Shown: piece after piece, positions 51,701 to 64,000 of the stretch | Numbering within the stretch: the stretch's first letter is position 1 | Layout: each line of letters starts with the position of its first letter | From: Aphis gossypii | Lineage: Eukaryota; Arthropoda; Insecta; Hemiptera; Aphididae | Length of the DNA: 64,000 nucleotides | Assembly: GCF_020184175.1 (NCBI RefSeq) | Contig: NC_065531.1 | Location: forward strand, 5,291,213 to 5,355,212 | Direction of reading: 5' to 3' | The notes under the pieces: generated by a model | Database searches by the model: none | Seen by the model: the letters and a program-made list of their open reading frames with translations, nothing else | What the model was told of the DNA's origin: nothing | Translations under genes and position numbers: made by a program

Positions 51701-54700
51701 AAAAACTTAGAAATATCTAGCCGGAAAATTAAAGTTAAATTTTAAAGTTTCGTTTAATGAAAACATTTTTAGTTTAAACCTAGTTAATTTTAATTCATAG
51801 TAACTTTCTAACTTAACGAGTTTGATTGAATACATTCAATTATCTATTAGAACAAGTTTAAGTAATTACCTATACCCATTTTAGTAATTACCACAAAAAT
51901 CATGATGTTCCATAAAATTACAGGCTGACACGACGACTGGATAATAATAAATATATAATATTTAATATAAAAAATCAAAAGTTCAAAATACATTTTCTCG
52001 TATTACATACCTACATAGTTTAAATCAAGTTATATGTCCGAAAACACCATATACTGCAGCATACAGTGTTCAACATATATTGTATTAAAGGTGTCACAGT
52101 GTTTTAAAAAAGTAAATTACTGCCCGATCCACTTACCACCGTATTCAATTTAATTAATCAATCATCAATAATAATTATTAATTTAATATAATACTTCACA
52201 TTTAAATTTAAAATGGCTTTTTAAATCTATATTTTATACATACTAATTTCTAACTTTTACTCCAATTTAACATTAATTAACATTTTCGCCAATTAAATTT
52301 AAAATTTTAGAAAACAATTAACATAAATGTTATCTTTAGTGGTAGTTGTATAGTACAATAACTATTTAGTTTTAATTGAAAGAAATTAGTTACTCGCACA
52401 ATTTTGTATAATATATACTTATTATTGCATAACTATTGTAAAAGAACGTACAACAGCTGATTGTGGAATAACTCACAAATAAATAAAAATTATATTTTGA
52501 GACTTCAACTGAATATAATATTAGACAATTTATAAAATTATAATTTAATCTTTTAATCAATTAAGTTTAAGACATTTTATATGTGAACCTATATAATAAA
52601 CTTTTTTCATCATCATACACTACGGTGAAAACTGGAAACATTATAAACATTATATACGAGTACTAAAATTGCATAACTAATTATATCTTTTTTGAACTTT
52701 AAAATATTATTAAACAAAATTAATTATTTTATACTATATATCATGTATATAAATTTAATACACATATAATTATACAAAATATAGAAGTATATATTTGTAT
52801 AATAAATGTTAGAACAGACACAACTTCCTTATGTTTGCTCTTGAACTTCAGCAGGAAACAGTTTTTACTTTACTAAGTAGATTAAATCTATCCATCTACT
52901 GATGTATAAAATAACTAATCACAATATAAGACCATACTGCCCATGTGGCTAAGTATAATTTTAATAATATTAATTATGTGTTTCCCAAATGGTCACAATT
53001 AGTAAATGGATTTGCAGTATGTTAAACTGCATAACCTATACACAGATATATTTTTAAATACGCCGATTTTAGGTCCAAAAATTCTTTTATATTAGACTTA
53101 TTATTTATAATAATACTGTTACAATATTATTTAATACGTATATCAATATATACAATTCAGGTATTCGAATCCTTTATATCACACGCACACAACATAATGT
53201 AACATATTACATATTATACATTTACTACGTTACGAATTGTTAAAATGCTATATTATATCTCTTTGTTACATTCATTCTTCCCTCAGTTTTACTAGTAAAT
53301 GACCAGTTTTTATGAAATTCAAGATGGATATAAATTTATAATACTCCATGCACATCGATCGTACACATCTTTTACACGCATAGTAGGTACTTAGTTTACG
53401 GCTGCAACACATATTATTACATACCGATACCTATATTTTTCACTCCATGATACTATACAAACGAAATACTATATTTATTTTATTATATTCGTTATACTAT
53501 TAAATTGATAAATTCGATGAATCAATTAAATGGCGCTTTCCGATATAACTATATTCGAATTTTGTTCTTCCGACATATATTTTGTATTTCAGTGAAAATG
53601 TTATTTATGAGAAGTTCGCCACATTCATTAAAAACAAAGTCTTTGTAAAAACCGGAACTCTTTTCTTCAACTTTCCTAACAAAACCACTTATAAATAAAC
53701 ATTTATTTATGTTGCGTGTTCTGTCATTTATTCTACGATAATTTTTCTGTGCACCCTAGGTACGATTATAGTTGATTTTTGATGAGATTCCTAATTTAAA
53801 TATTTATTTGATTTTTTCTCGTTCACAATTATTATCGTTATGAATATTTGCATTCGAGAATGCGACAATGCTTTGAAATATTATACGCACTCCCGATGTT
53901 ATATTTTTATGACACAAAAATATTATTATTATAGCCGGTGGTTATAAACCAAACACGGTAACAAAAAAAAAAAAAAATCAAACTTTTGTGATTAAAATAC
54001 TTCAACATCCATTTTATTTTATAATTTCTGATAATATATTTTTCTTGGAAAATTAAAGGCACCTTATAAAATAAATTATTATAATGATAGGTAGGTAAAA
54101 TATTTTTTTGATAAAAAATTAATTTCCATTATTTGACGTAAACTGCTTAAGATATTTATTTGACTTATAATTAATAATTAAAAAACAATAATTATCTATT
54201 TAAGTCAAAATATCATTCAACATCAGCTTTTTTTAAATGCTTATTAAATTACATTGTATTCTTCAATAATTTACCAAAGTTTTGTATTAATGGTCTTTAC
54301 AATATTTCTACAACATTTTAAAACGCTCGGAGAATATTTCCTAGTGTTTAAACCAAAATATTTAATATACTTACTATGCTATAGTAAATCTATAATATAA
54401 TTATTTTAATAAATAGTCATTGTTACATCCCAAACTGCACAATCTCTATGTTCATTTTTCTATAATAATAATTATTATTATATTTTGACTTAATACTATC
54501 ACAGTTAACTCTTATAAAACATCTTTTGATGTAGTAATCTTCTTAAAATGAATTAATTTTTTTAATTTAAAAATACTAGACTGAAATAATAATATTTTCA
54601 CTTTGTTAAGTTAAGTTTATTAATAGTTTATTTTCAAAACTATTCTCTAACTTTAAATTGATAAATATTAAATATTAAAAGACAACAGTTGTAGTATATT

Positions 54701-57700
54701 TTGTATTAAATTAAAACCATATTAAAATAATTATTGTTTTTGTATTCGCATATAAATTATAAACTGGGGCAGGTATATTAAATTATTATGGTGGCTCTAT
54801 AAAATAAACATATTATATAAATAAAGAGGGTAAAAACAATAGCGTGTATTATATTGTACAGCTCAGTTAGTGGATGTATAATATATATATCATCTACAAA
54901 TCCAATCTGACCATTAAATTGAAAAAAAAGGTTAGTACAAGCGAATAACAAAGAGGGGATCCGATAAATGCCAATCATGTGAGAATAAGGCGTGGTTTCT
55001 GAACAAATAAATAAAGTGCTACGACAATAGCAATTTTTATTATTATTAGACGTACAACTTTAATCCAACTACATAAATTATCATTTTATGTTATTGTCAT
55101 AAATTATATGATTATTGATATTTTATGTATTGTAGGTCGACAATGAAATAATTTTTTGTTTATGTATAAACGTGTCATAATATTGACATTGCTATTTAAC
55201 GCGGTCTTTATTTCAGATTAGTTAAGATTCGTACTATATTAAATAAAATATATTTTTATCTTTTGATTCCAAAAGATCTTTTTCACTATAGTGAAAAAAA
55301 AATACAATTATCTCTACGACGATTTTAAAGTAGATATGTGAAAACGATGTGTAATTTGTTTTTAGTTTTGAATATTGTTTTAACCCAAACGCCTAAACGT
55401 GATACAATAATATATAGTAATTCACGAAAAATAAAACTGTTATATAATATATAGAACATATTAATATGTCAAATATGAAATAATTATATATTATTTATGA
55501 TGTACATGCGAAAAGCGTGTTACTTTATTAGTTTCCAAGTATAAGCACCTAGTGCAGTATAGACGCCCAAACGGCATGTATAAATTATTATACGTGTCCG
55601 TATTTTTACGAAAAATAAAAACAACAGCCGTACACGGAAAAAGTCGCAACAAATTAAGATGAATTATTAAAGGTCACACCGTTAGGGGTTGTTTATCCTG
55701 GTAGGTATAATATTTTTTTGACAAAAATAATATATTTCTATAAAGAGAGAAAAAAATCCATTCCGTAAGTTATGCGTTTAACATTCAGAACCATCTACAC
55801 TGAATATAATATTACAACGATGAACTACCTACCTACCTACCGCTACAGCTTACAGTTTAACAGTTTGTTTTTAGAACGAGCTTATAGGTACCTGTAAGCA
55901 CAATATGCGTGAATGCGGGTGCAGTCTAGTACTATATTATACCTTTATACGGCGATAGTAAATTATATTAAATTTTACCTTTGAAACAAGTTCATACGCG
56001 TTATGTACATCACAAGCCATTTTATTAGAATAAAATAAATGTTCACCGTATAGCCGTGTGCTATTGTGCTAAGAAGTGTGCGCGTATTACCAGCCGAACA
56101 CGATCCATATATTATTATTATACGCGTTTGAATTTTGCAATTAATTAAAAGTCATTGCGCAGGAAAAGGAATGCATGGAAAGAGGTGATGTATTTAACTT
56201 TTATACAGTTAAGCGTATCGCTGTATCTATACGTAGTTACAAGAAAAAAAAGCCAAAAATAAAAATTAATATCGAAGAATATTCTGACAGTATTTTTGAC
56301 GTTCTACTGACGTAATGAATACATAATATATTTTTGATGATAGTTATATTATGTATATTATTTAGATCGAAAACTTCGTATAATATTACGATTGGTAAAT
56401 TGGTATACCTGACGTAGATCAGTCATACGTAAATTTATGCATTAAATGTATAAAACTATACATTACACTCTCGCGCGTCAGATATTTTTTATTTCCAAAT
56501 CGATGTATACGAATGAAAAACCTAAATCGTTAACATTTTACGATTTTGCCTTTAAAAGATTCATTTTTAATTCAACGCAATTTTTTAATTTAATAATGAA
56601 TTTACTCAAATCTAATAAACTAATTTTTGGAATTATTAATTATTCTTGAATAACATATGATTCTAAATCGCTTTTTTACTACTTACTTAAAAAGGATAAT
56701 GAGATGAGGTGGACTTGGGTTATTTTAGAAAATTTGAACCACCAATTTTTATACTAAATTGTTTAAATTTTTTTTTTTCTGAAAAATTGCATGCAAGTAT
56801 TTATAATTTATTTAAAATTTGAACACATAGTTGTCCAGTTTTCAAAATATTTATATTAAGAGTATTCGACCTTAAAAATGTTTTAAAAAACGAAAATATA
56901 TATGTAATAATATGTTGTTTAATATTTATTATACCTAGGCGTTTTTATGAATTTTGATAAATTAATATACATAAATCAATAATTATATGTTCAAATCTTC
57001 ATACTTCCAATATCTTTGAAACTTATTATCAAGGATCGGTTATTTTTCGTAAACAAAATAAAATGACTGAAAAACACTCAATCAAATTTTGGTTTTAATG
57101 ATTTACTGTTTATAAACTTGAAAAAGTCAATAAATATACGTAAATATTCAGGACAATCATATTAAACGTATTAATAATTTTCTAAAAGTCGATATTCATC
57201 AACATAATAAACGGTGTTTATTTACGATAAGTTTTGTTAAGGTTAGTTTTAAAGTTAGATCTGGTAGATGTTTTCGGAAAATACGCGTTTAACACACACA
57301 TTAGATTCTAATCTAATTTAATTTTAACTGAATTTGAACTGTATTAATTTTTCAAAGTGCGTATAAGAAAATAAATATAATACATTCGGTTACTGGATAC
57401 TAATTTATCTTACGATGTTTATATTATAATGTATACGCTTTGAACACCCTCGAGTTTAAGGGGAAGAAAAAATGTAGAATAGAAAAGAAAACTCAACACA
57501 GAGATACTACCCGAATGATGTATAGATGCGTGTATGCGTATATTTCCATAAGGTCGACTAACGTTTTTCTTTTCACCGCCGAACAAATAAACAAGAAAAA
57601 AATGTGTTTTTTTCAGCACCATAATTTAAACATACATCGCTGAGTTCGACGGTACGTTGAGTTTCATACAAATCGAAATTACTGGTAAAACGATTTGAAT

Positions 57701-60700
57701 AACTTTTGCACGTAATAATATATTCGAAAAAAAATTATTATTACAACGTTTGGGATGCATAATGCGTTTGACGATTATTTATTTCTAGAGCTGAAATTGT
57801 TTTAAAGAGCATAATTTTGATTTTTTTTTTTTTTTTTTGTAACTCAAATTCTAAACCAAACTATTTACTATTACACTTACAATATATTAAAGCAATAAAA
57901 AAACGGTAAAAAAAAACTTAAGAATTCTCTTACAGATCCTTTGTTATAAAAAAAATTGGGTTATTTTTATTTTATTTATTTATGTGAATAAAAGCATAAT
58001 AATGTTTGTGGTTAGGTATATTTTTGATTATAATTGGTAGATAATTTTGTTGTTTACTCTTTACAGCAGTTCAAGTATTTAAGAGTATTAATCATAATTA
58101 ACACAATTGTATATTATCAATTAATATCATAGAAAATTCGTATACAATAACATAGTAATATGAATAAAAAAGAGCATGTTAAAAGCTTTGCTTTATTTTT
58201 TAAAATATATTTAACCAAAACCTTATTAATAAGATGTATTATATCAATAATATTTTCTCCAATAAAGAAAATATAAATAAACTATAGGTATTTGATATTT
58301 GAATTATTCTTTGAAATCAGATAAATTTAATTTTAATAAGACTAGAAACAAATTATTAAAACCTTGCTTACTATTGCTTTGTTTATAATATTATTGTACA
58401 CCTTATTATATATACGATCAAACTTTTTCAAAAGATTGCGGTATTCAGTATACTTGTTATTAAATACAGAGCAATAAGAAATTAAATTTCATACAACATT
58501 TTTTTTTTTTTTATTAAAAATCATTCTTATATATGCTTAAATTACTTTGAAAATGTTTGATAGTTGTAATTTGTTTACTAAGTACTTAGAAAAATCATAG
58601 TAAACAAATCTAAAAATGTAAAAAAAAAAACACTGGACTAACTGGACAACTAAATTAGATTTTCAATAAATTAGTATGAACATTCGAATCGCTGTTATAA
58701 CCAAAATACTATAGGTACTTACATCATTGTAAAAAGTCAAAAATACCAATATGTTTCAGTTTTAATATAGGATTTAAAATATTTAGGTTATTGAGTTCAT
58801 ATTAATTGTATACACAAATACAAAATTTTAAAGTACTTAAATACGAGTATGTATTTTTGTATTTTAAATACATTTCAAATTCCTACCTACTTATTTTTAT
58901 ATCTTGTATATTTAAAAATATTAAATACATACAAATTTTTAAAATAAAATACCGTAAAGATTTAATACATTCAGCATTAAATAATTCTGTTATAACTACA
59001 GCGTATTGCTAGGAGCCGTTGAGAAGATAGCTTTAAAAATATGTGTGTCTTTAATATTTTATATCAAATAAGTAATAATTAATAAGTTTTTAATCATAGT
59101 TATAAATCAATATAACTATTTTATAAATTATAATTTTAAAAATATAAGTATTTAAAAATATTTTAAATGCTTTTAAACTATATTTGTAGATAAATACGTT
59201 TTGAAAAATATATTCAAATAATAATTGGAAAAGTTTTTTTTTTTTTTAATAAGTACTTATTAACTCATTTTTTAAAACTAAATTACTTCCTGGTTGGTTA
59301 GTTTACTTAGTTTACATTATTCATTTGAATGCAATGTTTCTCTTCAAAAAATATTTTACTTTATTTAATATTAAAAAAAATATTAGTTTTCAGCTTTAAA
59401 TCAGTTTCACTTCATGTTAGTTTTTATAATGTGATAGCTTAAGCCCTGACTTACAGCGCTATACGAACATGGAATATTTTAATTAATAAAAAATATAATT
59501 TACAAGTGTCATTTCAGAAAAAAATATATATATACTTCGAGATTATAGTATATGAAAATGAAGCATTTTAAGCACTGTAAAACTGTTTCATACGAATAGC
59601 CCTTTTTAATATATATTTCTAAATTTTGCACACCAATGTGGTTTATTATTATTCCCTCAGTTATTATTTCAACTTTTTTTTTTTTTTTTTAATACATTTA
59701 ATCAATATAAAGACATTTTAGCGTGGACGTATATATTTAAAAATATCCATTGTTCTTTTTCGGCTTCGTTTGATAAACTATTGTTATTTCATCGAAATTT
59801 TCCTCGATTATGATACACTGAAACAACCCACAGTACACTTATTTAAAAACGTTGACATTTTCTCACATTTGTCAGATTCTAATCCAAACGGTATAATTAA
59901 AAACTAAAATTCTGTATACCAAGGGACGACAAATTTTCTCACGAACATACTCGTATATTTCATCTTATAATTGCCAATAAAAATAAATTACATAAACTCA
60001 AGACGGTATGCAATTATATTGCGTAATTAAATGTTTAATACAGATACATATTATATTTTATAACACATGTGAGTACCATTTTCTACTTGTGAACATTATT
60101 AAATCCATTTATGATACATGCCTTTTTATGTTTTATAACGAAGATACTCTTAATATTATAATTTACATCAAGGGCGGTATTAAGAGAAGGAGAATCATTT
60201 GGATTATTTCTCTGTTTTATAATTTAATGGCATACGTAGTGTGTGTACTAAAATGGATTCTACTACAATAACAAGTATATACTTAGGATATTATTGTTAA
60301 TGAATATCAAGTTTTTTTAAAACCTATGAAAATTTAATTATTTATTAGTGATTTGTAAAACATTTTTAATTTCTATGGATAAAAATTTTACGAGTTACGA
60401 CGTATGAAATATACAGTTCAACTTGTCATATTTTTTATTCTAATTTCGCTTCCCCTTCTCATTTGTGATTGATAAAACTTTTTCCTTATTTATGTACTAC
60501 TTGTGTGTACAAAGTCGATTGAAATAGTTATTAGATGCAAGTAATGTTGTTTATCAAATTATTCATTTACCATTAAAATATTTTAATTTATAGTGCCCTA
60601 CAGTGAAAACTGACATCTTGCAGTTTAATTAATAATTTATCAACGGAGCTGACACAGAAAAAGCATCAAAAGATTTGACACGTGTCGAGGTGTTGTTGAA

Positions 60701-62373
60701 AGTAAAATACACGTGTGCTTGTACACCTATATAACATTTCAACGCAGTCGACAAATATGTTAAAAATTTAGCATAATATAATATGCCTATTATATAATGT
60801 CTCTTCTGTAATAATTATTACAAATGTACATAATATCCAAACCACGTTTTAAGTACCAACTATTTTATAAATGAGTCACTTCACAATATTTCGAATGAAT
60901 GTTAAAATGTTCCTTTACTCTCAACAACTAATTTGACATAATTATGCTGAAAATGCTGACATAACTCGTTACCGAATTATTAAGAATTAATAGTAAATTT
61001 ATAATACAAAATATTTAATTAAATTGGTTTTCGTTTGTCTTCCATTAAAATTTGCTTTGAAACGCATGACAGAAAATTTCAAAAGTTGACAGCAAGATTA
61101 ATAATCATTCGGTGTTAGTAGTTTTCGAAGTGTAAAAGTGTAAAAATATATAAAAACCACATTAAATCGACAGAAGTAATAAAGTAATCATAAAAAAAAA
61201 CTAATCATATTTCTTTCCACGAAATAATAGAAAATTTCAAATTATTTCTTTTTACTTTGGTACTCGAAAGAATGTTATTAATTAATAAATCGATCGATGC
61301 AAGAGTATAAAATACGAACAAATTCCAATACTATAAGAATAATGACGTTATTCCAATATTGTATGTAACTCAGTTTTCATATAATATATTATATTTTTAA
61401 TAATAACAATAACATTATGTTAACATTATATTGTCGATGTACCGGATCAACCTTTGATAATACAATTTATTATACACCAAACGTTATTATAATACCTACA
61501 TGAAAGTACAAATGGATCTGCATACATGTATATAATTTAATTTAATTATATTTATTCCAAGTTGCATAAATATATTGATTGGTTTAATGATTTACTAACA
61601 TTGAATAGACCAATCATGAGAGACACTTAATCATGTTAAAGAATCATTAGATAAATATATTAGGTAATTCATTAGATGTATTAGAATTTATTTTTTTTTT
61701 TGGATATACATGAAGTATGATTGTTTCTGTTTAAGAGGAAATATTATAATTGTTTTTGTTGTTACACATCAGTTATTTGACTGTTGGTAGAAGAAGTGTA
61801 TGTAGATCATAGTATTATTAGCCATGGTTTTTATGTTACATATAGTTAGACTTACCAATAGTGGTGATCAACGTCAATGAGTACAGGAACGAAGATGCAA
61901 AATTCCAACGATGTCTTCGGTCTACCTGGTTGGGACCGCCGTACTTTCTGATCAACGAGTCCTGGAACTTGAGAATCTCCTCTTCGGCAAGCCTAGTCCA
62001 GTTGTCACGGTAAAGGATATTTAAATCTTCTGTGATTTTCCACAGCTTCTCAACAGTCTGCGCCCTGAGCTTATCGTTCCTCGCTAGCTGATACTGTGAT
62101 TGCGATTGTTGCTGTTGCTGGTGTTGCTGTTGCTGTTGCTGATGCTGTTGCGGCTGGTTGTGCTGCTGTTGTTGTTGTTGCTGTTGCTGGGTCTGAGGTT
62201 GGGGTTGTGGTTGTTGATGCTGCTGCTGACCGCCTCGGATTGATTGCACACTGTCTCGTCCACCGTTTTCCAACGTCATGAAAGTGAAAGCGCCAAACAT
62301 TGTGTAGCCCAACACTATCAAGCATATGCCAGCACCCGAAAGCACGGTCGGAGCAGGGTCACAACAACTGTGG
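45143..62373 (-). CDS. Two-pore-domain potassium channel (K2P, TWIK/TWK-like), 5'-partial, spliced
   Basis: The visible coding sequence joins 62373-61856 to 46623-45749, with a possible in-frame extension to 45143. It encodes a K+ leak channel of the plasma membrane with the K2P order M1-P1-M2-M3-P2-M4. Filter 1 is TTIGYG, spliced across the intron, and filter 2 is TIGFGE. K2P subunits dimerise, so each supplies two of the four pore loops that set resting membrane potential. The motifs VEKLWKITEDLN before P1 and TIVYALIGIPLMLLYL in M2 are typical of the arthropod/nematode TWK-like branch. Exon A starts with the last base of a split codon and has no in-frame ATG before M1, so at least one upstream exon is missing. 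That exon is probably outside the window. Family membership is very secure. The exact orthologue among the many insect K2P genes cannot be assigned by eye. Confidence 0.93.
45749..45751 (-). promoter_or_regulatory. Candidate leaky stop codon (TGA-C)
   Basis: The codon context is TCC TGA CAC. TGA followed by C is known as the most readthrough-prone stop context in insects. Thirteen bases downstream, a hairpin can form between GGCCGCCG (45735-45728) and CGACGGCC (45720-45713), with seven Watson-Crick pairs, one C-A mismatch and a 7-base loop. Stems are easy to find in sequence this GC-rich, so the hairpin is only suggestive. Confidence 0.5.
45749..46623 (-). CDS. K2P channel exon B: GYG filter, M2, M3, pore 2, M4 and C-tail to first TGA
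   Basis: The acceptor TATTATTTTTCAG lies immediately before 46623, and the exon opens with GT TAC GGA, completing Gly-Tyr-Gly-Ser. Counting from Tyr, M2 is about 11-38 (TIVYALIGIPLMLLYLSTMG). A roughly 80-residue cytosolic loop rich in Gly, Arg, Asp and Ala follows (39-119). M3 is about 120-144 (VLLSLSVVAAYVALGAFIYQ). P2 is about 146-172, with SLGTIGFGELVPGG as the second filter. M4 is about 180-205 (SGYILVGMAVVAMCFQLLQ). After M4 come a Cys/Trp-rich cluster, a Gln/His run, Gly and Asp runs, and TGA at 45751-45749, giving 290 residues. The exon is strikingly GC-rich against its surroundings. Large open frames on both strands over this exon are composition artefacts. Confidence 0.93.
46624..61855 (-). 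other. Large K2P intron (15.2 kb) splitting the GYG filter codon
   Basis: The intron is bounded by GTAAGT at 61855 and TATTATTTTTCAG at 46624. It is phase 1, with G|GT encoding the filter glycine. The content is AT-rich with chance open frames, a (TA)n run at 49283-49301, a CTAC repeat at 55825-55840, and a degraded retrotransposon fragment near 51.2-51.6 kb. I found no further K2P-like exon inside it. Regions such as 55.8-56.3 kb and 57.4-57.7 kb are somewhat GC-elevated but unremarkable. Confidence 0.88.
51250..51560 (+). pseudogene. Degraded reverse-transcriptase fragment (non-LTR type) in the K2P intron
   Basis: Plus-strand reading from 51250 gives SGLNKVYKCLCDNNLTLNED followed by ETMFTTFS, ending in TAA at 51358-51360. 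This matches the segment just after the catalytic YADD/FADD box in non-LTR RTs (pattern ..WL..N.L.LN..KT.F..FS). After a disrupted gap, WSLYLHNLVGKLLTNV at 51484-51531 matches the following W..H...L..K motif. The catalytic box itself is not recognisable upstream. It is a small dead fragment, probably of the same broad class as the relic at 20.3-21.6 kb but in the opposite orientation. Confidence 0.62.
61856..62373 (-). CDS. K2P channel exon A: M1, Gln-rich cap insertion, pore helix 1
   Basis: This exon encodes 172 complete residues in phase. The acceptor is TTATGTTTCTAG just above 62373, and the donor is ATTG|GTAAGT at 61856/61855. Residues are numbered here from the first full codon (His). 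M1 spans about 11-35 (SGAGICLIVLGYTMFGAF). A Gln/His/Pro-rich stretch covers about 49-95. The conserved VEKLWKITEDLNILYRDNW block, the distal cap helix region, lies at about 108-126. The pore helix SSFLYSLTLITTI ends at residue 172. The last base is the first G of the filter glycine codon. Valine (GTG) at 62345 is internal coding, not a start, because the frame stays open upstream to the acceptor. The length between M1 and P1 exceeds that of typical K2P caps because of the Gln-rich stretch. Confidence 0.92.
62088..62228 (-). repeat. CAG/CAA-type repeat encoding a Gln-rich cap segment
   Basis: Imperfect CAG/CAA codons, interrupted by CAC, CCA/CCT and similar codons, encode about 47 residues that are mostly Gln with His and Pro. 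The stretch lies in coding exon A between M1 and P1. CAG/CAA mixing suggests selection or purification against slippage, but the length is probably variable between individuals. Confidence 0.85.
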
Positions 62374-64000
62374 CTAGAAACATAACAAAAAAAATTTATT
62401 TTAAAAATATTTTTAATTATTAAAAATTAGCTCTGCTTGCGCCATTTTCAGTAAATTTTAAATACGAGTCCTCTTTGAATATTTAACATCCATTAAATAA
62501 AATCTGAATTTTTCAAATAAGAACTCATCTCGTTGTTTTTGATCATAACCTAATTTTTAATTTTTGTATGATGAAATGTACTAATTTTACTACCTACCTA
62601 TATATTTTAATACACAATGATTGAAACTGGAGTAAAAATAATAATAATAATAGCAATTTACTTTGAAATTAAAAAAAAAAAAAAACATTAATAATATAGT
62701 GGACAAAATGTTTTAAACATTTTGTATTCAGTTGTCAGTGCTCTATACACCTATATATTAGTACTTTGGTACTTTCGCGAGTGACCAAACCCATACATTA
62801 TAATATACGATAAACAAACACTTGGAAAAAAAGTACTTATATTTTATACCACCGTGAAACATACGTACAAACTTGTATGTATGTATAAAGCACATACATA
62901 TATTTATTGGACTTTTTACATTTATAAATGGAAAACGAGAAATAATACTATTTATGTATGTAAACTTTTATACGACGAACAAAAAGGGACTTTTCATTGA
63001 GTCATGTTTTGTTAGAAAACAGAGATTACTTACCATCAGTAAATCCCGGCACATTTGAACAATATATTTCTATTGTGTTTGGTGTTGAAAGAAATAGTCC
63101 TGCAGTTAACGCGTTGTTCCTTAACTATGGAACAACTCAATATAACTTACTAATATTTAGAATATCATAATAACATCCACTGTGTACCGATACGAACGAA
63201 TTTAAAAAAAAAACTGTTGTTTTATGTTGTTTTTTTAAAATATATAAGTATTTTCTCGTTAACATTTTAATATGACGCCGGAGTTTATTTTAACAACCAA
63301 TAACAGTATATATATATACCTATATATCACCATAAAAATATAGTTATATTTTACGAAACTAAAACATTTCAGAATTAAATATTTACACTGTCACGTTCAA
63401 TCTGTTGAATATTAAATTGAATTTATTGTTCAAATCATGTTACAATCAATATCTATTAAAAACGATAAAATACATATAATGATAATAATTTCAAGTTAAA
63501 ATTATCGTTTGAACTGTATTAATATTTTATAATTTATATATACCTAATTCATAAACCGTATTAGCAAGACGTGTAAAAATATTTTTATGACGAACAACAT
63601 CTCTAAGGAATAACTTATTGGTTTTTAAGTTTTGTCATACATTAATTATAATTGCCAATTTAACCTGGTAACAGCTACGCTATAATTTTGCTCAATACGG
63701 AAATACTATTAAAAAAAATTGCATTGAGACCCTGCAAACGGTTGGTATAGTGATGGTAGCGATACATATTACATATTATAGATGTTGTACACAAGCACTA
63801 AAATGTTATCAATACGCAAATACGCTTCAAACTGTCATTTAGCACCATTAAAATTGTAAATGGACTTTTTGGGAATGTTTAAATGGAACGACGTGACACT
63901 ATTCCAATCTCAGATCGTAGTACAAAACGGTTATACTTTAAATCACTACTGCAGAAATGCGTCACGGTACTGACTGGTAAAAATAATGCGAAGTTAGACA
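62374..64000 (-). other. Upstream K2P intron, partial; no convincing 5' exon
   Basis: Exon A needs a preceding exon ending with two bases of a split codon. I checked GT donors on the minus strand here. The strong GATG|GTAAGT at about 63033 carries an in-frame TGA in the required phase. CAG|GTTAAA near 63665 has an open phase for only about 41 bases and a weak donor. The N-terminal exon and promoter are therefore most likely beyond the window. Confidence 0.6.

Noticed and set aside
62071..62325. Off-frame open frames over the Gln-rich exon
   Set aside because: The Thr/Ala runs arise from reading the CAG/CAA repeat out of frame.
63034..63120. Upstream exon ending GATG|GTAAGT near 63033
   Set aside because: The donor is excellent, but the phase needed to join exon A carries a TGA, so it cannot be the preceding coding exon.
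63666..63706. 41-base microexon with CAG|GTTAAA donor in the right phase
   Set aside because: The donor is weak, the exon is tiny, and the encoded residues do not resemble the basic N-terminal segment expected before M1.
1..64000. tRNA, rRNA, CRISPR arrays or bacterial-type operons
   Set aside because: None was recognised on either strand; repeats are irregular transposon or microsatellite types, not spaced direct repeats.

Overview
The window is AT-rich eukaryotic DNA, roughly a quarter GC by eye. It has no operons, large non-coding tracts, spliceosomal introns with GTAAGT/TTTCAG borders, insect-type transposon relics and short TAGG/TACC microsatellites. These features, together with abundant ATAATATTATAAT-type sequence, suggest an insect, most likely an aphid (Hemiptera). 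The species is an inference.

Only one protein-coding gene is clearly supported. It is a two-pore-domain potassium (K2P, TWIK/TWK-type) channel on the minus strand, occupying about 44.8-62.4 kb and running off the right edge at its 5' end. Two coding exons are visible. The first (62373-61856) carries M1, a glutamine-rich insertion in the extracellular cap, and pore helix 1 up to the first base of the Gly codon in the GYG filter. A 15.2 kb intron follows. The last exon (46623 onward) completes GYG and carries M2, a long Gly-rich cytosolic loop, M3, the second pore (TIGFGE) and M4. It then has a Cys/Trp cluster and a low-complexity tail ending in TGA at 45749-45751. The same frame stays open for another 201 codons to a TAG at 45143-45145. 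That stretch has a protein-like sequence and is followed by a canonical AATAAA with a GU-rich element. The in-frame TGA is the main unusual feature. It could be programmed stop-codon readthrough, removal of a short in-frame intron, or a nonsense allele.

The region from 1 to about 44.8 kb has no gene I can support. It holds a non-LTR retrotransposon relic with recognisable RT (VPQGS, FADD) and RNase H motifs (20.3-21.6 kb). Next to it is a 443 bp hAT-type MITE with a perfect 8 bp target-site duplication (19787-20229). There is a second hAT-like MITE at 38.8-39.3 kb, a degenerate AAAGATTTC-type repeat field at 26.8-27.7 kb, two related GGTGATT repeats near 39.4 and 41.0 kb, a possible tRNA-like SINE at 43.4 kb, and several CpG/GC-elevated islands that may be regulatory. 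The large K2P intron contains a second RT fragment (51.2-51.6 kb) but no exon that I recognise.

No tRNA, rRNA, CRISPR array or prokaryotic feature was recognised. The 5' end of the channel (N-terminus, 5'UTR, promoter) is probably beyond position 64000.
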